From Williamsia sp. (GTDB lineage Bacteria; Bacteroidota; Bacteroidia; Chitinophagales; Chitinophagaceae): a DNA stretch of 64,000 nt. Below, piece by piece: positions 19,408-28,789 of this stretch; position 1 is the first letter of the stretch, and each line of letters begins with the position of its first letter. A program made the translations under genes and the position numbers. The notes beneath the pieces were generated by a model. It was not told where the DNA came from. It saw nothing but the letters and a program-made list of their open reading frames with translations, and made no database searches. The DNA is taken from positions 1 through 64,000 of the forward strand of contig JADCRZ010000035.1 in the NCBI GenBank assembly GCA_015069695.1, in the 5' to 3' direction.

Positions 19408-19696
19408 CAGCCGGAAAATGCGCATCCTGGCTTGGGGCGCCGACACCGGCCGCCGATCGCCGATCGCCTGATCATCGTGCTGCCAGGCTTTCGCAAGAAG
19501 GCTTCTGCGTGTTCATGGATCAGTTTAGTGAGCAGGATGGGAATGGTGTAGCCGCAGACTGTTGGTACGAAATGACATTCCGGAGTACGGGTGAACTGTA
19601 AAAGCTTCAAGCGAAGTTTTAGTATCCAATCCACCAAAGTCCGGTAACAGCTAAACCGGTCATCGCGCCCGGATAAAAATTTTTTTCTAAAACGTT
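19408..19696. other. Gap without a recognisable gene
   Basis: Between the flavoprotein and the ArsR operators I see no gene. The open frames here have compositions unlike their neighbours and match no family known to me. Confidence 0.5.
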
Positions 19697-19716
19697 GCGT
19701 AAGTGGATGCTTACGC
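19697..19716. promoter_or_regulatory. ArsR operator-like inverted repeat 1
   Basis: Perfect 7-bp arms GCGTAAG and CTTACGC surround the 6-bp spacer TGGATG. It lies 31 bp upstream of the ArsR start codon and is nearly repeated by a second site. This is the shape expected of a self-controlling ArsR dimer site. Confidence 0.65.
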
Positions 19717-19724
19717 TTACATTT

Positions 19725-19744
19725 GTGTAAGTAAAAGCTTACGC
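19725..19744. promoter_or_regulatory. ArsR operator-like inverted repeat 2
   Basis: GTGTAAG and CTTACGC with a 6-bp spacer, one mismatch from a perfect palindrome. It is 28 bp (centre to centre) from the first site and ends three bases before the ATG of the ArsR gene. A bound repressor would block both transcription and access to the start region. Confidence 0.65.
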
Positions 19745-19747
19745 AAT

Positions 19748-20098
19748 ATGCCTATTGATGCCCGCAGGGATGTATTTCAAGCCATTGCCGATCCAACAAG
19801 GAGACAGATCATCGCCCTGATAGCCAGGGAGTCGATGAACCTGAATGCCATTGCTGAAAAATTTGAGATCAGCCGGCCTGCTATTTCGCAGCAAATCAAG
19901 ATCCTCACGGAGTGCGGGCTGGTGATTGTCAGGCAACAGGGGAGGGAACGGATCTGTGAAGCACAGCTGTCTGCCCTGGCGCAAGTGTCGGACTGGGTAG
20001 AACAGTACAGGGTTCTTTGGGAAGCAAGAATGGACAAATTGGGCGATCTGTTGAAAGACGTCCAGCAGGAAAAAAGAACAAAACGAAAACATAAATAG
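19748..20098 (+). CDS. ArsR-family winged-helix repressor
   Basis: A 116-residue regulator beginning MPIDARRDVFQAIADPTRRQIIALI, the standard start of ArsR proteins that pair with SRPBCC (AHSA1) genes. The recognition helix lies in FEISRPAISQQIKILTECGLV. No metal-binding cysteine motif is seen, so the signal is probably not arsenic. The start at 19748 is preferred because a longer version would run through both operator repeats. The stop codon directly abuts the ATG of the SRPBCC gene. Confidence 0.92.
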   Translation: MPIDARRDVFQAIADPTRRQIIALIARESMNLNAIAEKFEISRPAISQQIKILTECGLVIVRQQGRERICEAQLSALAQVSDWVEQYRVLWEARMDKLGDLLKDVQQEKRTKRKHK

Positions 20099-20578
20099 AT
20101 GGAAAATAGAATTGTCACCAAACGTATCTATCAAGCCCCTGTAACGCTGGTTTGGAAAGCATGGACAGATCCTGAACTGGTGAAGAAATGGTGGGGACCG
20201 GACAAGTTTAGCTGTCACCATGCAACAATTGACTTTCGGGAAGGTGGTGTGTCAGTGGTTTCCATGAAAGCACCTGCTGAATTTGGCGGCAAGGAATGGT
20301 TTAATCACTGGGAATACCGGAAAATTGTTCCGCTTGAACGCATCGAATTCGATCAAAGCTTTTGCGATAAAGAAGGAAAAAAGATCCGGCCTGCAGAGGC
20401 AGGCATGCCGCCTGATTTTCCTGCGATTGTATTTACCGTTGTAACGTTTAAAGACCTGGGGAACGGAAAGACCGAAACGACCGTTATCCAGCATGCCGAT
20501 ATGGGACAAATGACCAGAAACGCAAAAATGGGCATGGAACAAAGCCTTGGCAAAATGGACCGTCTGTTCAACAATTGA
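20099..20578 (+). CDS. SRPBCC/AHSA1-domain protein
   Basis: A 159-residue START-like protein. IYQAPVTLVWKAWTDPELVKKWWGP is the hallmark opening of the AHSA1 (activator of Hsp90 ATPase-like) subgroup. These bind small hydrophobic ligands; precise roles are mostly unknown. It starts at the base after the ArsR stop, so the two are translated together and presumably share the ArsR operators. Confidence 0.92.
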   Translation: MENRIVTKRIYQAPVTLVWKAWTDPELVKKWWGPDKFSCHHATIDFREGGVSVVSMKAPAEFGGKEWFNHWEYRKIVPLERIEFDQSFCDKEGKKIRPAEAGMPPDFPAIVFTVVTFKDLGNGKTETTVIQHADMGQMTRNAKMGMEQSLGKMDRLFNN

Positions 20579-20613
20579 TCTACGAACTATTTACATATTT
20601 AAAACAGCAAAAA

Positions 20614-21057
20614 ATGCAAATCACGAAAATCACCCCCTTTCTTTGGTTTAATGACCAGGCAGAAGAGGCAGCCCGCTTATACTGCACCATCTTTAAAAAT
20701 TCAGATATCATTCAACTTTCGCCCATGATGGCCATTTTCGAACTTGAAGGACAGCGGTTTATGGCCGGTAACTTTGGCCCGCAGTTCAAGTTCACGGAAG
20801 CTACCTCTTTCTTCGTGAGCTGCGACAGCCAGGAAGAAGTAGACTATTACTGGGATAAATTGACGGCTGATGGCGGACAGGAGGGGCGCTGCGGCTGGTT
20901 AAAAGACAAGTTTGGCTTGTCCTGGCAGATTATTCCTGCAGCATTTGGCCAGCTCGTCAGCGGCCCCGATCCCCGCAGGTCGCAAAAGGTCTTTGCCGCC
21001 ATGCAGCAAATGAACAAGCTGGACATCAGAAAATTGCAGGAAGCGTATGACTTTTGA
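20614..21057 (+). CDS. VOC-superfamily (PhnB-like) protein
   Basis: A 147-residue protein of the vicinal-oxygen-chelate fold. ITPFLWFNDQAEEAARLYCTIFKNS and the ending WQIIPAAFGQL, then KLQEAYDF, are typical of PhnB-like members. Enzymatic role is not known. The ATG at 20614 is used because the family begins at MQITKITPFLWF. It is the third gene of the ArsR cluster, 35 bp after the SRPBCC gene. Confidence 0.9.
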   Translation: MQITKITPFLWFNDQAEEAARLYCTIFKNSDIIQLSPMMAIFELEGQRFMAGNFGPQFKFTEATSFFVSCDSQEEVDYYWDKLTADGGQEGRCGWLKDKFGLSWQIIPAAFGQLVSGPDPRRSQKVFAAMQQMNKLDIRKLQEAYDF

Positions 21058-21247
21058 AATGTCTTCTTCTTTGAAAAAGTTGTCCGAGAGTACCGGAAAG
21101 ATTCAAAGCAACGACATCCCTCTCCCCAAATTATAGTATTCAGTCAACCGGTTCAAACCACTAAAGCCGGGTTGTCTAATCGTAAGTGAAGGCGTAATCA
21201 TGGTTAAAGTCGGCAAATTGTACTAAGCAAGAACCTGCTCCAGGGTG

Positions 21248-21352
21248 ACAATTCGGTATAAGACTCAACTTCAGCAGTTGCCGGCTGGCCCTTATGTGTT
21301 CAAGATTGCCACAGCCTATGGAAAAGTTGATAAAAGCTTCTACAAACTGTAG
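21248..21352 (+). pseudogene. Possible remnant of a secreted protein's C-terminal sorting tail
   Basis: In the 587-bp gap 21058-21644 one frame reads LQQLPAGPYVFKIATAYGKVDKSFYKL before a stop. This resembles the end of a type IX secretion C-terminal domain (LPAG-Y-x-hydrophobic pattern). A stop codon interrupts the frame 24 bases upstream and no gene body is left. I see nothing else in the gap except the terminator at its end. Weak evidence. Confidence 0.2.
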
Positions 21353-21420
21353 GCAGTGGCGTGATGCGTCTTGGTGTTCGACAACCGAGAGACAATTCAA
21401 ACGCTTGGATACCGATAAGG

Positions 21421-21460
21421 AGCCGGAACGAATGCAACTTTGATCGTTCCGGCTTTTTTA
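21421..21460 (+). terminator. Rho-independent terminator
   Basis: An 11-bp perfect stem (AGCCGGAACGA with TCGTTCCGGCT) is followed directly by a run of six T. It faces rightward and lies 69 bp beyond the remnant tail at 21248-21352, which suggests that a longer gene once ended here. Confidence 0.8.
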
Positions 21461-21644
21461 TTTTGATACATACTTACTTCATTGTAATTAAGCGCGATAA
21501 AAGTGCTGGTTTTCACGGCTTCACGCTATCTGCATCACCTCATTTCAGTGTCCGGCTTCAGCAAAGCAAACAACTGCACACACTCTCGTCAGTTTTTCTT
21601 CAAAATTGGTATGTACGTTTGTGGCCCACGAGATTATTTATGAT

Positions 21645-24137
21645 ATGATGATGAACAGAAATTTAGCCGTCCTGGTATGCTTACTTTTTTCTTTTTTTTC
21701 TTACGCACAAAATTCTTCAGACGGCCCGGGTAAGATCCGCGGGCGGGTAATCGATTCAATTACTTCTTTGCCAATAGAGTATGCGACCATTACTTTGAAA
21801 TCAACAGGCACTGGTAAGGTGGTCACCGGTAACACAAGCGATAGCTTGGGAAATTTTACCATCCAGGGTATAAAGGAAGGGGCCTATGATTTGTCTGTTG
21901 AGTTCATCGGCTTTAAAACCAGAACACTGAACAATGTAACAATCAGTAAAAAACAGGCAAATCTTCCGGTATATACTTTTTTGCTGCAGGGCGCGGGCAC
22001 CAGCTTGCAGGAGGTAACTGTAACGGCCAGGGCAAAGCTGATCGATAACCGAATTGATAAGATGGTCTTTAATGCAGAAGCAGATCTTACCGGGCAGACG
22101 GGCGTTGCAACCGATATTTTGAAGAAAATACCCCAGGTGTCCGTTGACCCGGATGGAAATGTTGAGTTGGCGGGTACCGGGGGCATCCGCTTTTTAATAA
22201 ACGGAAAGCCATCGGCCGTATTCGGAAACAATGTGGCTGATGTACTTCAATCTATTCCTGCCAGCCAGATAAAGAGCATTGAGGTGATCACCAATCCGGG
22301 GGCCCGCTATGATGCGCAAGGCATGGGCGGCATCATCAACATCATTCTCAAGCAAACAAAGGTAAAAGGCATCAGTGGCAATATGGCACTTACGGCCGGT
22401 ACGCGGGCGGAAAACGGTTCGCTCAACCTGGCCTTGCGGCAAAACAACTTTGGATTGAATGCATTTGTAAGCGGCAACAGCCGGCTTGCAGTCAATACAC
22501 CATCCACAAGCGACCGCAAATCGGTCGATACTTCCAGCCAGCAAAGCGTAGCGTTCCGGCAGAATGGTGTCAACCGTTTTCACAGGTATGGAGTAGAATC
22601 CGGAATCGGTTTCGACTGGACCGTAAAGAAGCACAATAATTTTTCAGGCAACGTAAATTATGACCACTTTGGAAATGGTGGCAGCGGGGTGATCAACCAG
22701 CAACAACAAGTTTTTGCAAACCACACCGGGAACATCATTTCCGACTTGCTCACGATCAATCATCTCAACAACAGATCTGCCTCTCATGCCGTAGATGCAA
22801 GCTTAAATTACAAAAGGACTTTCGAAAGGGAAGACCAGGAACTGGAAATAAGCGCCAACACGAGCGTCGATAACAGAAACGCTCGCGCAGACAATTTCCA
22901 GGCATTGCTTCCACAAGACTCCATTTACTATGGAATAAACAACCATAACAGGGGTAAAGAAGGAGAGACCCAACTATCGGTGGATTATTCACAACCGCTT
23001 GCAAAAAATGTTATGCTGGGAGTGGGCGGCCGCATAACTTTTAACGACATCCACAGCAATGCTGATGTATTTGCACTTCAGCCAATAACCAAAGGCTACT
23101 TATTTGATAGCTCGGTATCAAACTACCTGGACTACCACCAGAAAGTATACGCCGGGTATGCGGAATTGACGCTGCCGGTAAGTAATTGGTTTGATATAAA
23201 AGCAGGTACCCGGTATGAGCGGACCCAGATCAACTCTTTTTACTCGAATGCACAGCAGCAAGTAAAAAATCCCGGATACAATACCTGGGTTCCTTCCGTA
23301 TATGTCTCCAGAAAGCTATCCGACGACCAGAGCATTAAACTCAGTTATTCCAAGCGTATTGAGCGCCCGGATTATGGCGACCTGAATCCATTTGTCAATA
23401 CAACCGATCCCAAAAATATTACTGCCGGCAATCCTTATCTCCTTCCGGAACTGGGTATGCGGTACGAGCTTACTTACAACCATGATTTTGGCAGTTTCGG
23501 TTCTTTGATGGCCACCCTTTTTTACCGGATCAACAAAAATGACATCCAGCCTTATGTTGCCTTTTATCCTTCCTTGCAGGTAGGTGACTCTACATACACC
23601 AATGTTTCCGTGAGCACGCGGGAAAATATAGGCACTGAAAAAAATATGGGTGTTAACCTGTTCTTTGATATGCACCCAACACGGAAATTAGGCATCAGAA
23701 CGAACCTGTTCAGTTTCAGAAGGCATATCATCAACGGGATCGATCTGGGGCACAACCCTACCAGCTTTAATTACAGGGCCAACATCAACATGACCTATGA
23801 GTTCAGCAAAACGCTCATCACAGAATTTTTTGGCAATTTTAATTCTGCCCGCAATGAGCTGCAAGGAAAGTATCCTTCGTTTACTACATACAGTTTGGCC
23901 GTGCGCAAACAATTCTGGAATAAAAACGGCAGTCTTGCTTTGGTGGCTACAAACTTTTTCAAGGAATATGTGAACCAGCCAACTATTCTATATGGCACCA
24001 ATTTTACGACGAATAGCCAACGAAAAATTCCATTCAGGTCAATTGGCCTGAACTTCACCTGGAAGTTCGGCAAGCTGGAATTCAAGAAAAGAGACGACAA
24101 CCAGCCGGACTCGTTCTTACCCGAAGGGCAGGGATAA
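21645..24137 (+). CDS. TonB-dependent receptor of the outer-membrane beta-barrel (OMP_b-brl_3) type
   Basis: An 830-residue outer membrane protein. A signal peptide ends near FFSYAQ, followed by a carboxypeptidase-regulatory-like domain (GKIRGRVIDSITSLPIEYATITL) and a plug-like domain (DILKKIPQVSVDPDGNVEL, later IKSIEVITNPGARYDAQGMGGIINI). A barrel with no SusC signature follows. Such proteins lack a SusD partner and their ligands are largely unknown. Three ATG codons in a row (21645, 21648, 21651) can start it; an upstream extension would add non-signal residues. The PepSY-like gene follows in the same direction after 132 bp. Confidence 0.88.
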   Translation: MMMNRNLAVLVCLLFSFFSYAQNSSDGPGKIRGRVIDSITSLPIEYATITLKSTGTGKVVTGNTSDSLGNFTIQGIKEGAYDLSVEFIGFKTRTLNNVTISKKQANLPVYTFLLQGAGTSLQEVTVTARAKLIDNRIDKMVFNAEADLTGQTGVATDILKKIPQVSVDPDGNVELAGTGGIRFLINGKPSAVFGNNVADVLQSIPASQIKSIEVITNPGARYDAQGMGGIINIILKQTKVKGISGNMALTAGTRAENGSLNLALRQNNFGLNAFVSGNSRLAVNTPSTSDRKSVDTSSQQSVAFRQNGVNRFHRYGVESGIGFDWTVKKHNNFSGNVNYDHFGNGGSGVINQQQQVFANHTGNIISDLLTINHLNNRSASHAVDASLNYKRTFEREDQELEISANTSVDNRNARADNFQALLPQDSIYYGINNHNRGKEGETQLSVDYSQPLAKNVMLGVGGRITFNDIHSNADVFALQPITKGYLFDSSVSNYLDYHQKVYAGYAELTLPVSNWFDIKAGTRYERTQINSFYSNAQQQVKNPGYNTWVPSVYVSRKLSDDQSIKLSYSKRIERPDYGDLNPFVNTTDPKNITAGNPYLLPELGMRYELTYNHDFGSFGSLMATLFYRINKNDIQPYVAFYPSLQVGDSTYTNVSVSTRENIGTEKNMGVNLFFDMHPTRKLGIRTNLFSFRRHIINGIDLGHNPTSFNYRANINMTYEFSKTLITEFFGNFNSARNELQGKYPSFTTYSLAVRKQFWNKNGSLALVATNFFKEYVNQPTILYGTNFTTNSQRKIPFRSIGLNFTWKFGKLEFKKRDDNQPDSFLPEGQG

Positions 24138-24269
24138 CCATCTTCCGCATAACCGGGCTTGATAGAAAGAGGTGGATTTTTGGTATAGGAGGGTAGGAGG
24201 AACCAGGCTACAGATTTCCTACAAGGTTTACTTCTAATTTGAAGCATTAAAAACAGTAAACTAATTATC

Positions 24270-24698
24270 ATGAAGAAGATTGCAACGTCCTTGTTATTTT
24301 TCTCCACATTGTTTCTCGTAACTGCTTACGGCCAGGATATAAAAGCGGATAAGGTTCCTGCACCTGTTAAATCTGCCCTTGTAAAAAAGTATCCTGAAGC
24401 AAAAGGCGTGTCATGGGAAAAAGAAGACGGAAACTACGAGGCCAATTGGGGCGGTAAGTCAGGTGAGGACAATTCAGTTCAATTTACACCTTCAGGAGAT
24501 TTTATAGAGATTGTACATGCGATAACAGTAAATCAGTTGCCTCCTGCGGCACTAACATATATTAAAAGCAATTACAAAGGGGCAAAGATCAAAGAGGCGG
24601 GAAAAGTTACAGATGCCAAAGGAAAAATAACTTATGAGGCGGAGGTAAATAAAAAGGAATTGGTTTTTGACGAGAATGGAAATTTTGTAAAGAAATAA
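24270..24698 (+). CDS. Periplasmic PepSY-like protein
   Basis: A 142-residue exported protein with a signal peptide ending near AYGQ. Two copies of the PepSY-like unit follow: VPAPVKSALVKKYPEAKGVSWEKEDGNYEA and LPPAALTYIKSNYKGAKIKEAGKV. This family resembles beta-lactamase-inhibitor folds and often neighbours outer-membrane barrels or two-component systems, but its role is unproven. Confidence 0.85.
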   Translation: MKKIATSLLFFSTLFLVTAYGQDIKADKVPAPVKSALVKKYPEAKGVSWEKEDGNYEANWGGKSGEDNSVQFTPSGDFIEIVHAITVNQLPPAALTYIKSNYKGAKIKEAGKVTDAKGKITYEAEVNKKELVFDENGNFVKK

Positions 24699-24782
24699 GG
24701 CAAGTAAAGATTTCCCGGTATTTAACAAGTATCTCCTCTGTATCCGTCAACGCGTTATTATTTACATACATCGATGTCCGGG

Positions 24783-24821
24783 AAGGAAGCTGTCTATCAA
24801 AAAACAGCTTCCTTCTTTTTT
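24783..24821 (+). terminator. Terminator embedded in the 3' end of the convergent RND gene
   Basis: An 11-bp stem, AAGGAAGCTGT with ACAGCTTCCTT, ends in a T-run on the + strand and so serves the PepSY-like gene. It overlaps the last codons of the opposite-strand efflux gene (stop at 24797), whose final residues KKEAVF are encoded within it. Confidence 0.75.
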
Positions 24822-27800
24822 GTAACCATCCTTAACATGGTTGGTAATACAATGAGTAACAAGGGAAGTGCGGCAACAAATCCGCCTATTACAGCAATGG
24901 CCAAAGGCTGGTGCAGCTGGGCTCCCGTTCCGATCCCCAGCGCCAGGGGCATCAGCGCAATGATCGCACCCAAGGCGGTCATGAGCTTGGGACGTAAACG
25001 CGTGGAAATAGAAAAGATAATGGAATCGTCTATATTTTTTTCGTGCAGGGATTCCTGAAACTGCAGATAGGTGAATATGGCATTCTCTCCAATGATCCCT
25101 ACGATCATGATGAGTCCGGTATAGCTGCCTACATTCAGGGGGGTATTGGTGAGATAGAGCGCGATGTAACTTCCTGCAATACCTAAAACAGCAATCATCA
25201 ATATAAGGAGCGCTACCAGGAAATCCTTGAACAAAAACAAGATGATGCCAAAGACCAGCAAACTCGATGTGACCAGGATCATCAGCAATTCATTAAAAGA
25301 CTGTTGTTGCTCAGCGTAAGCTCCTCCATACGCTATATGATAGCCTTGTGGTAATGCGACTTGTCCGGCCACCTTGTTTTGAATTTCCCTGATCGTGCTG
25401 CCCAGGTCCCGGTTTTCCAGCCGGCCCGTCACAACGCCCATGGATTGCAGGTTTTCTCTTTCTACTTCAGCATCCCCCGCGTTCACACGGATCTGTGCCA
25501 CGCTGCTGATGGGGATCAGCTTGGCGGAAGGCAAAAACAACTGCATGTCTTTTAATCCGGCAATATTTTGTGTCTGGCTGTTTGGGTAGATCAGCCGTAC
25601 AACGGAGAACTGTTCTTTTTCCAGTATCCCGCTGCCCGCCTGGTTGCCTTGCAAGGCCAGTTGCAATTGGCTTTGTAACATGGACGGCGTCAATCCAAAC
25701 TGGGCCAGCCTGGTATTATCCGGTGTGATGCTGACGGACGGCCCTGCAATGACCACGCCGTTAAACACATCGGCCGTTCCGGTTACACTGCTCACTACAT
25801 CAGACACCTGGGTGGAAAGATCATGAAGCTTGCTGATGTCATCACCGAAAATCTTGATCTCAATAGGTTGTACAGAAGTCATCAGGTCGCCGAGCATGTC
25901 TCCGATTACCTGTCCGAAATCTACGCGCAAGGCAGGCTGTGTCGATTCAATCTGGCTTCTGATAGCTGCAATCACTTCATCCGTTGAGCGCGAACGGTTT
26001 TTTTTCAGCTGGATCAGGTAATCACCCGTATTGGGCTCTGTAATAAAAAAGCCCATTTGGGTACCTGTTCTTCTGGAATAAGCCTGCACTTCGGGTACCT
26101 TGATGATCCCCTTTTCAATCTGTTGAAGCATCCTGTCTGTTTCCTGCAGGGAAGTGCCAGGAGGTGACGCATAGTCCAGTACGATGCTGCCCTCATCCAT
26201 TTCAGGCAAAAAGCCGGTTTCCAGTTGGGGCAAAATCAGCCAGATCGCTGCAGCGAGTCCGGCCATGATAATTATGCTGATATAAGGTCTGCGAATAAAA
26301 AATTGAACCCAGCGCTGTTGCCTTACCGCATGCGGTTGTTCAGCTTTCTGCTGCCGGGCCGGGGTTTTTTTGTTGCGTGTAAGCAGCAGGTAAACCACCG
26401 GCAGGCAGATCCAGGTAACGAAGAAAGAGGAAACCAGGGCAATGATCATTGTATTGGTCATGACCTTAAAATAAGCACCCGCCACCCCACTCATCATTTC
26501 AAAGGGGATAAATATAACGATGGTGCTCAGGGAAGAACCGACCATGGCCGGCAGCAGGTAGTGCAGGGCTTTTTGTACAACAGAGGTAGTCGGTTCATCG
26601 GGATGTTCTTCGTGGGAGCGGTGGATCTGTTCAACTACAACGATCGCGTCGTCGATAACAAGGCCGATGGCAGCGGCTATTGCACCCAGGGTCATGATGT
26701 TCAGCGTATAACCGATGGCATATGCTGCAATCAGGGTCAGGCAGATGGTAACAGGGATCGTTATCAGGATGGTAGCGCTGGCTTTGAGGGAGCGCAGAAA
26801 GATGATGGCTACCAGGATGGCCAAAGCCAGTCCGATCCATAAACTGTCGGTGACACTCTTGATAGAATCATGGACAAAGTCGGCTTGTATGTAATAGGGT
26901 TTGATAAAGACCCCTTGAGGCAGCACCCGCTTCAGCTCTTCCACCTTTTTCTCCATCTCAGTGGAAAGGGAGATGAGGTTTGCATTGGGTTGTTTGATGA
27001 TGGCAACCAGAATACCTTCCCGGCCGTTGGCATTGATCTTTGTATACTCTACACCCGGCTTGATGCTGACCTCCGCAATATCTTTCACCTGCACAATCCG
27101 TTTGCCATTGTTGGCAACGATGAGATCTTTTACATCTTCGATCGTGTGAACGGTGGCATCTGTAACCGTTAAGTACAAAAAGCGGTAATCGACCATATAG
27201 CCGTTAGACTGGATAAAGTTTGTCTGGTTGAGCGTGTTCGTCAGCATGTCCGGCGTGATGCCGAGTGTGCTCATTTTTTGAGACTGCAGGGTAAGCCAGT
27301 ATTCTTTTTGCTTGCCACCGATGATCCGCACTTCGGATACACCCTGTACCTGTGAAAGAAAAGGCTTTACAGTATACAGGGCGAGCATCTTCATATCGAT
27401 GGGTGTCCTGCTGTTGCTGTTTGTTTCCAGTGTATATCCAATCACCGGCAGGATGGAGGGGTTCATTCTTTCTGCGGTGATCTGTACGCCCGGCGGCAGC
27501 GTGCCCGCTATTTCGGCCATCTTTGCCTGGATGCGCTGAAGGCTGAGGTCTATATTGGCATCCCAGCTCATAAAGGCAGAGATTTCACAGCTGCCCCTGC
27601 TCGTGATGCTGCGCACGGTTAAAAGATCCGGCACCTGCTTGATGGCGTTTTCCAGGGGCTTGGTAACCGTTACCATCATCTTATCAACAGGTTGTAACCC
27701 TGCATCGGCAATGATCTTGATCTTGGGAAAGGTGATTTCAGGAAATAAGGAGACCGGCAGTCTGTTATAAGCAAATAGCCCCCCCATGATCAGGATAACC

Positions 27801-27847
27801 GTTAGGACCGTTAACGGATTTTTATAAGAGACAAAGGAATTTTTCAT
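24797..27847 (-). CDS. RND-family efflux transporter permease (HAE-like)
   Basis: A 1016-residue inner-membrane proton-driven exporter. The N-terminal helix (NPLTVLTVILIMGGLFAYNRLPVSLFPEI) and two large periplasmic loops are typical. The segment IGLVIDDAIVVVEQIHRSHEEHP holds the paired aspartates of the proton relay seen in hydrophobe/amphiphile exporters rather than metal exporters. Its start codon overlaps the stop of the adaptor gene (ATGA), so all three genes of this set are co-expressed. Substrates are unknown. Confidence 0.93.
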   Translation of the reverse strand: MKNSFVSYKNPLTVLTVILIMGGLFAYNRLPVSLFPEITFPKIKIIADAGLQPVDKMMVTVTKPLENAIKQVPDLLTVRSITSRGSCEISAFMSWDANIDLSLQRIQAKMAEIAGTLPPGVQITAERMNPSILPVIGYTLETNSNSRTPIDMKMLALYTVKPFLSQVQGVSEVRIIGGKQKEYWLTLQSQKMSTLGITPDMLTNTLNQTNFIQSNGYMVDYRFLYLTVTDATVHTIEDVKDLIVANNGKRIVQVKDIAEVSIKPGVEYTKINANGREGILVAIIKQPNANLISLSTEMEKKVEELKRVLPQGVFIKPYYIQADFVHDSIKSVTDSLWIGLALAILVAIIFLRSLKASATILITIPVTICLTLIAAYAIGYTLNIMTLGAIAAAIGLVIDDAIVVVEQIHRSHEEHPDEPTTSVVQKALHYLLPAMVGSSLSTIVIFIPFEMMSGVAGAYFKVMTNTMIIALVSSFFVTWICLPVVYLLLTRNKKTPARQQKAEQPHAVRQQRWVQFFIRRPYISIIIMAGLAAAIWLILPQLETGFLPEMDEGSIVLDYASPPGTSLQETDRMLQQIEKGIIKVPEVQAYSRRTGTQMGFFITEPNTGDYLIQLKKNRSRSTDEVIAAIRSQIESTQPALRVDFGQVIGDMLGDLMTSVQPIEIKIFGDDISKLHDLSTQVSDVVSSVTGTADVFNGVVIAGPSVSITPDNTRLAQFGLTPSMLQSQLQLALQGNQAGSGILEKEQFSVVRLIYPNSQTQNIAGLKDMQLFLPSAKLIPISSVAQIRVNAGDAEVERENLQSMGVVTGRLENRDLGSTIREIQNKVAGQVALPQGYHIAYGGAYAEQQQSFNELLMILVTSSLLVFGIILFLFKDFLVALLILMIAVLGIAGSYIALYLTNTPLNVGSYTGLIMIVGIIGENAIFTYLQFQESLHEKNIDDSIIFSISTRLRPKLMTALGAIIALMPLALGIGTGAQLHQPLAIAVIGGFVAALPLLLIVLPTMLRMVTKKKEAVF

Positions 27848-28779
27848 TGTTCGCCTTTTATGATTTGAACTTTGGCCGTGTCTGGCAAACCATAGTTTCC
27901 GGTGAGCAGTATCTTGTCGGAAAGCGAGAAACGGGGAGTGGTGATTTCTACCCGTTCACCGGTTTCCATTCCTTTTACGACAGGCACTTTTATGGCTGTT
28001 ACTGAATCGATCATTTTCATGACCCAAAAACTGCTTTGTGCTTCATCAGTGAGGATGGCTTCTTTGGGCAGCGAAATGACATTGTCCTTCGAGCGGGTGA
28101 CGATCCGCACTTTGGCAATCAGGTTCTCCGGAATAGGGGCAGTTGCTCCCACCCTGATCAACACATTTTGTGTTTGTGATACGGAATCGATGGTGGGCAT
28201 GATCCGGTCTACCGTACCGGTAAGCTGCGTCCCATCCGGCAACATGACCTGCACGCTTTTGCCGGGAGGGACATAGGTGCGCAGTTCATAGGGCAGGTTG
28301 AGGATAAATCCAAAGCTGTTGGCATTGCTCAGCACGGCCAGTTGTTCGCCATCCTGTACATAATCGCCTATCTGGTGGTTGAGCTGCGTGATATACCCCG
28401 GTTGAATGGCCTTGATCTTTATGGTATTTGAAAAGTGGAAAGACGAGTCCAGTGCATTGATGGTATTTCCCAATGCCTGAGCTTCTTTGGTTTTCAGCGT
28501 AAAAGCCAGCTGATCTTGTTTGACGTACTCTCCGATCCGTACATCTACCGAGTTGATATACCCGCCGGCAATGGCTTTGATATAATTGTTTTGCAAAAAG
28601 CTGGAAGAGGCATTCAGTTCAACCCAGTCGCTCATATCGCCAGTGGTGATTTCTGTAACTGTAACCGGCGTGCGTATGGACGCAGGATCCACTTCGGCTT
28701 CTTCGGTTGCAGGTTTGGCATGGCATGCTGCCAGAAAAAGGAGAGAAGTAAAGAAGAAGTTGATTCTTGATGGGCGCAT
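27844..28779 (-). CDS. RND periplasmic adaptor lipoprotein (HlyD/AcrA-like)
   Basis: A 311-residue membrane-fusion protein. Lipobox LFLAAC (Cys19), then a barrel-sandwich half motif (YIKAIAGGYINSVDVRIGEYVKQDQ) and a second lipoyl-like half (IKAIQPGYITQLNHQIGDYVQDGEQL), with beta-barrel and membrane-proximal domains after that. The hairpin between the lipoyl halves is short. It lies 10 bp after the TolC-like gene and overlaps the permease gene by 4 bp. Confidence 0.92.
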   Translation of the reverse strand: MRPSRINFFFTSLLFLAACHAKPATEEAEVDPASIRTPVTVTEITTGDMSDWVELNASSSFLQNNYIKAIAGGYINSVDVRIGEYVKQDQLAFTLKTKEAQALGNTINALDSSFHFSNTIKIKAIQPGYITQLNHQIGDYVQDGEQLAVLSNANSFGFILNLPYELRTYVPPGKSVQVMLPDGTQLTGTVDRIMPTIDSVSQTQNVLIRVGATAPIPENLIAKVRIVTRSKDNVISLPKEAILTDEAQSSFWVMKMIDSVTAIKVPVVKGMETGERVEITTPRFSLSDKILLTGNYGLPDTAKVQIIKGEQ

Positions 28780-28789
28780 AAAGATAAGG

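Noticed and set aside
19404-19601. Open frame overlapping the flavoprotein stop as ATGA.
   Set aside because: Composition unlike coding sequence here and no family resemblance.
24797-27847. Heavy-metal (CusA/CzcA-type) assignment for the RND permease.
   Set aside because: The paired aspartates in IDDAIVVVE match the multidrug-type exporters, and no metal-binding partner genes are present.
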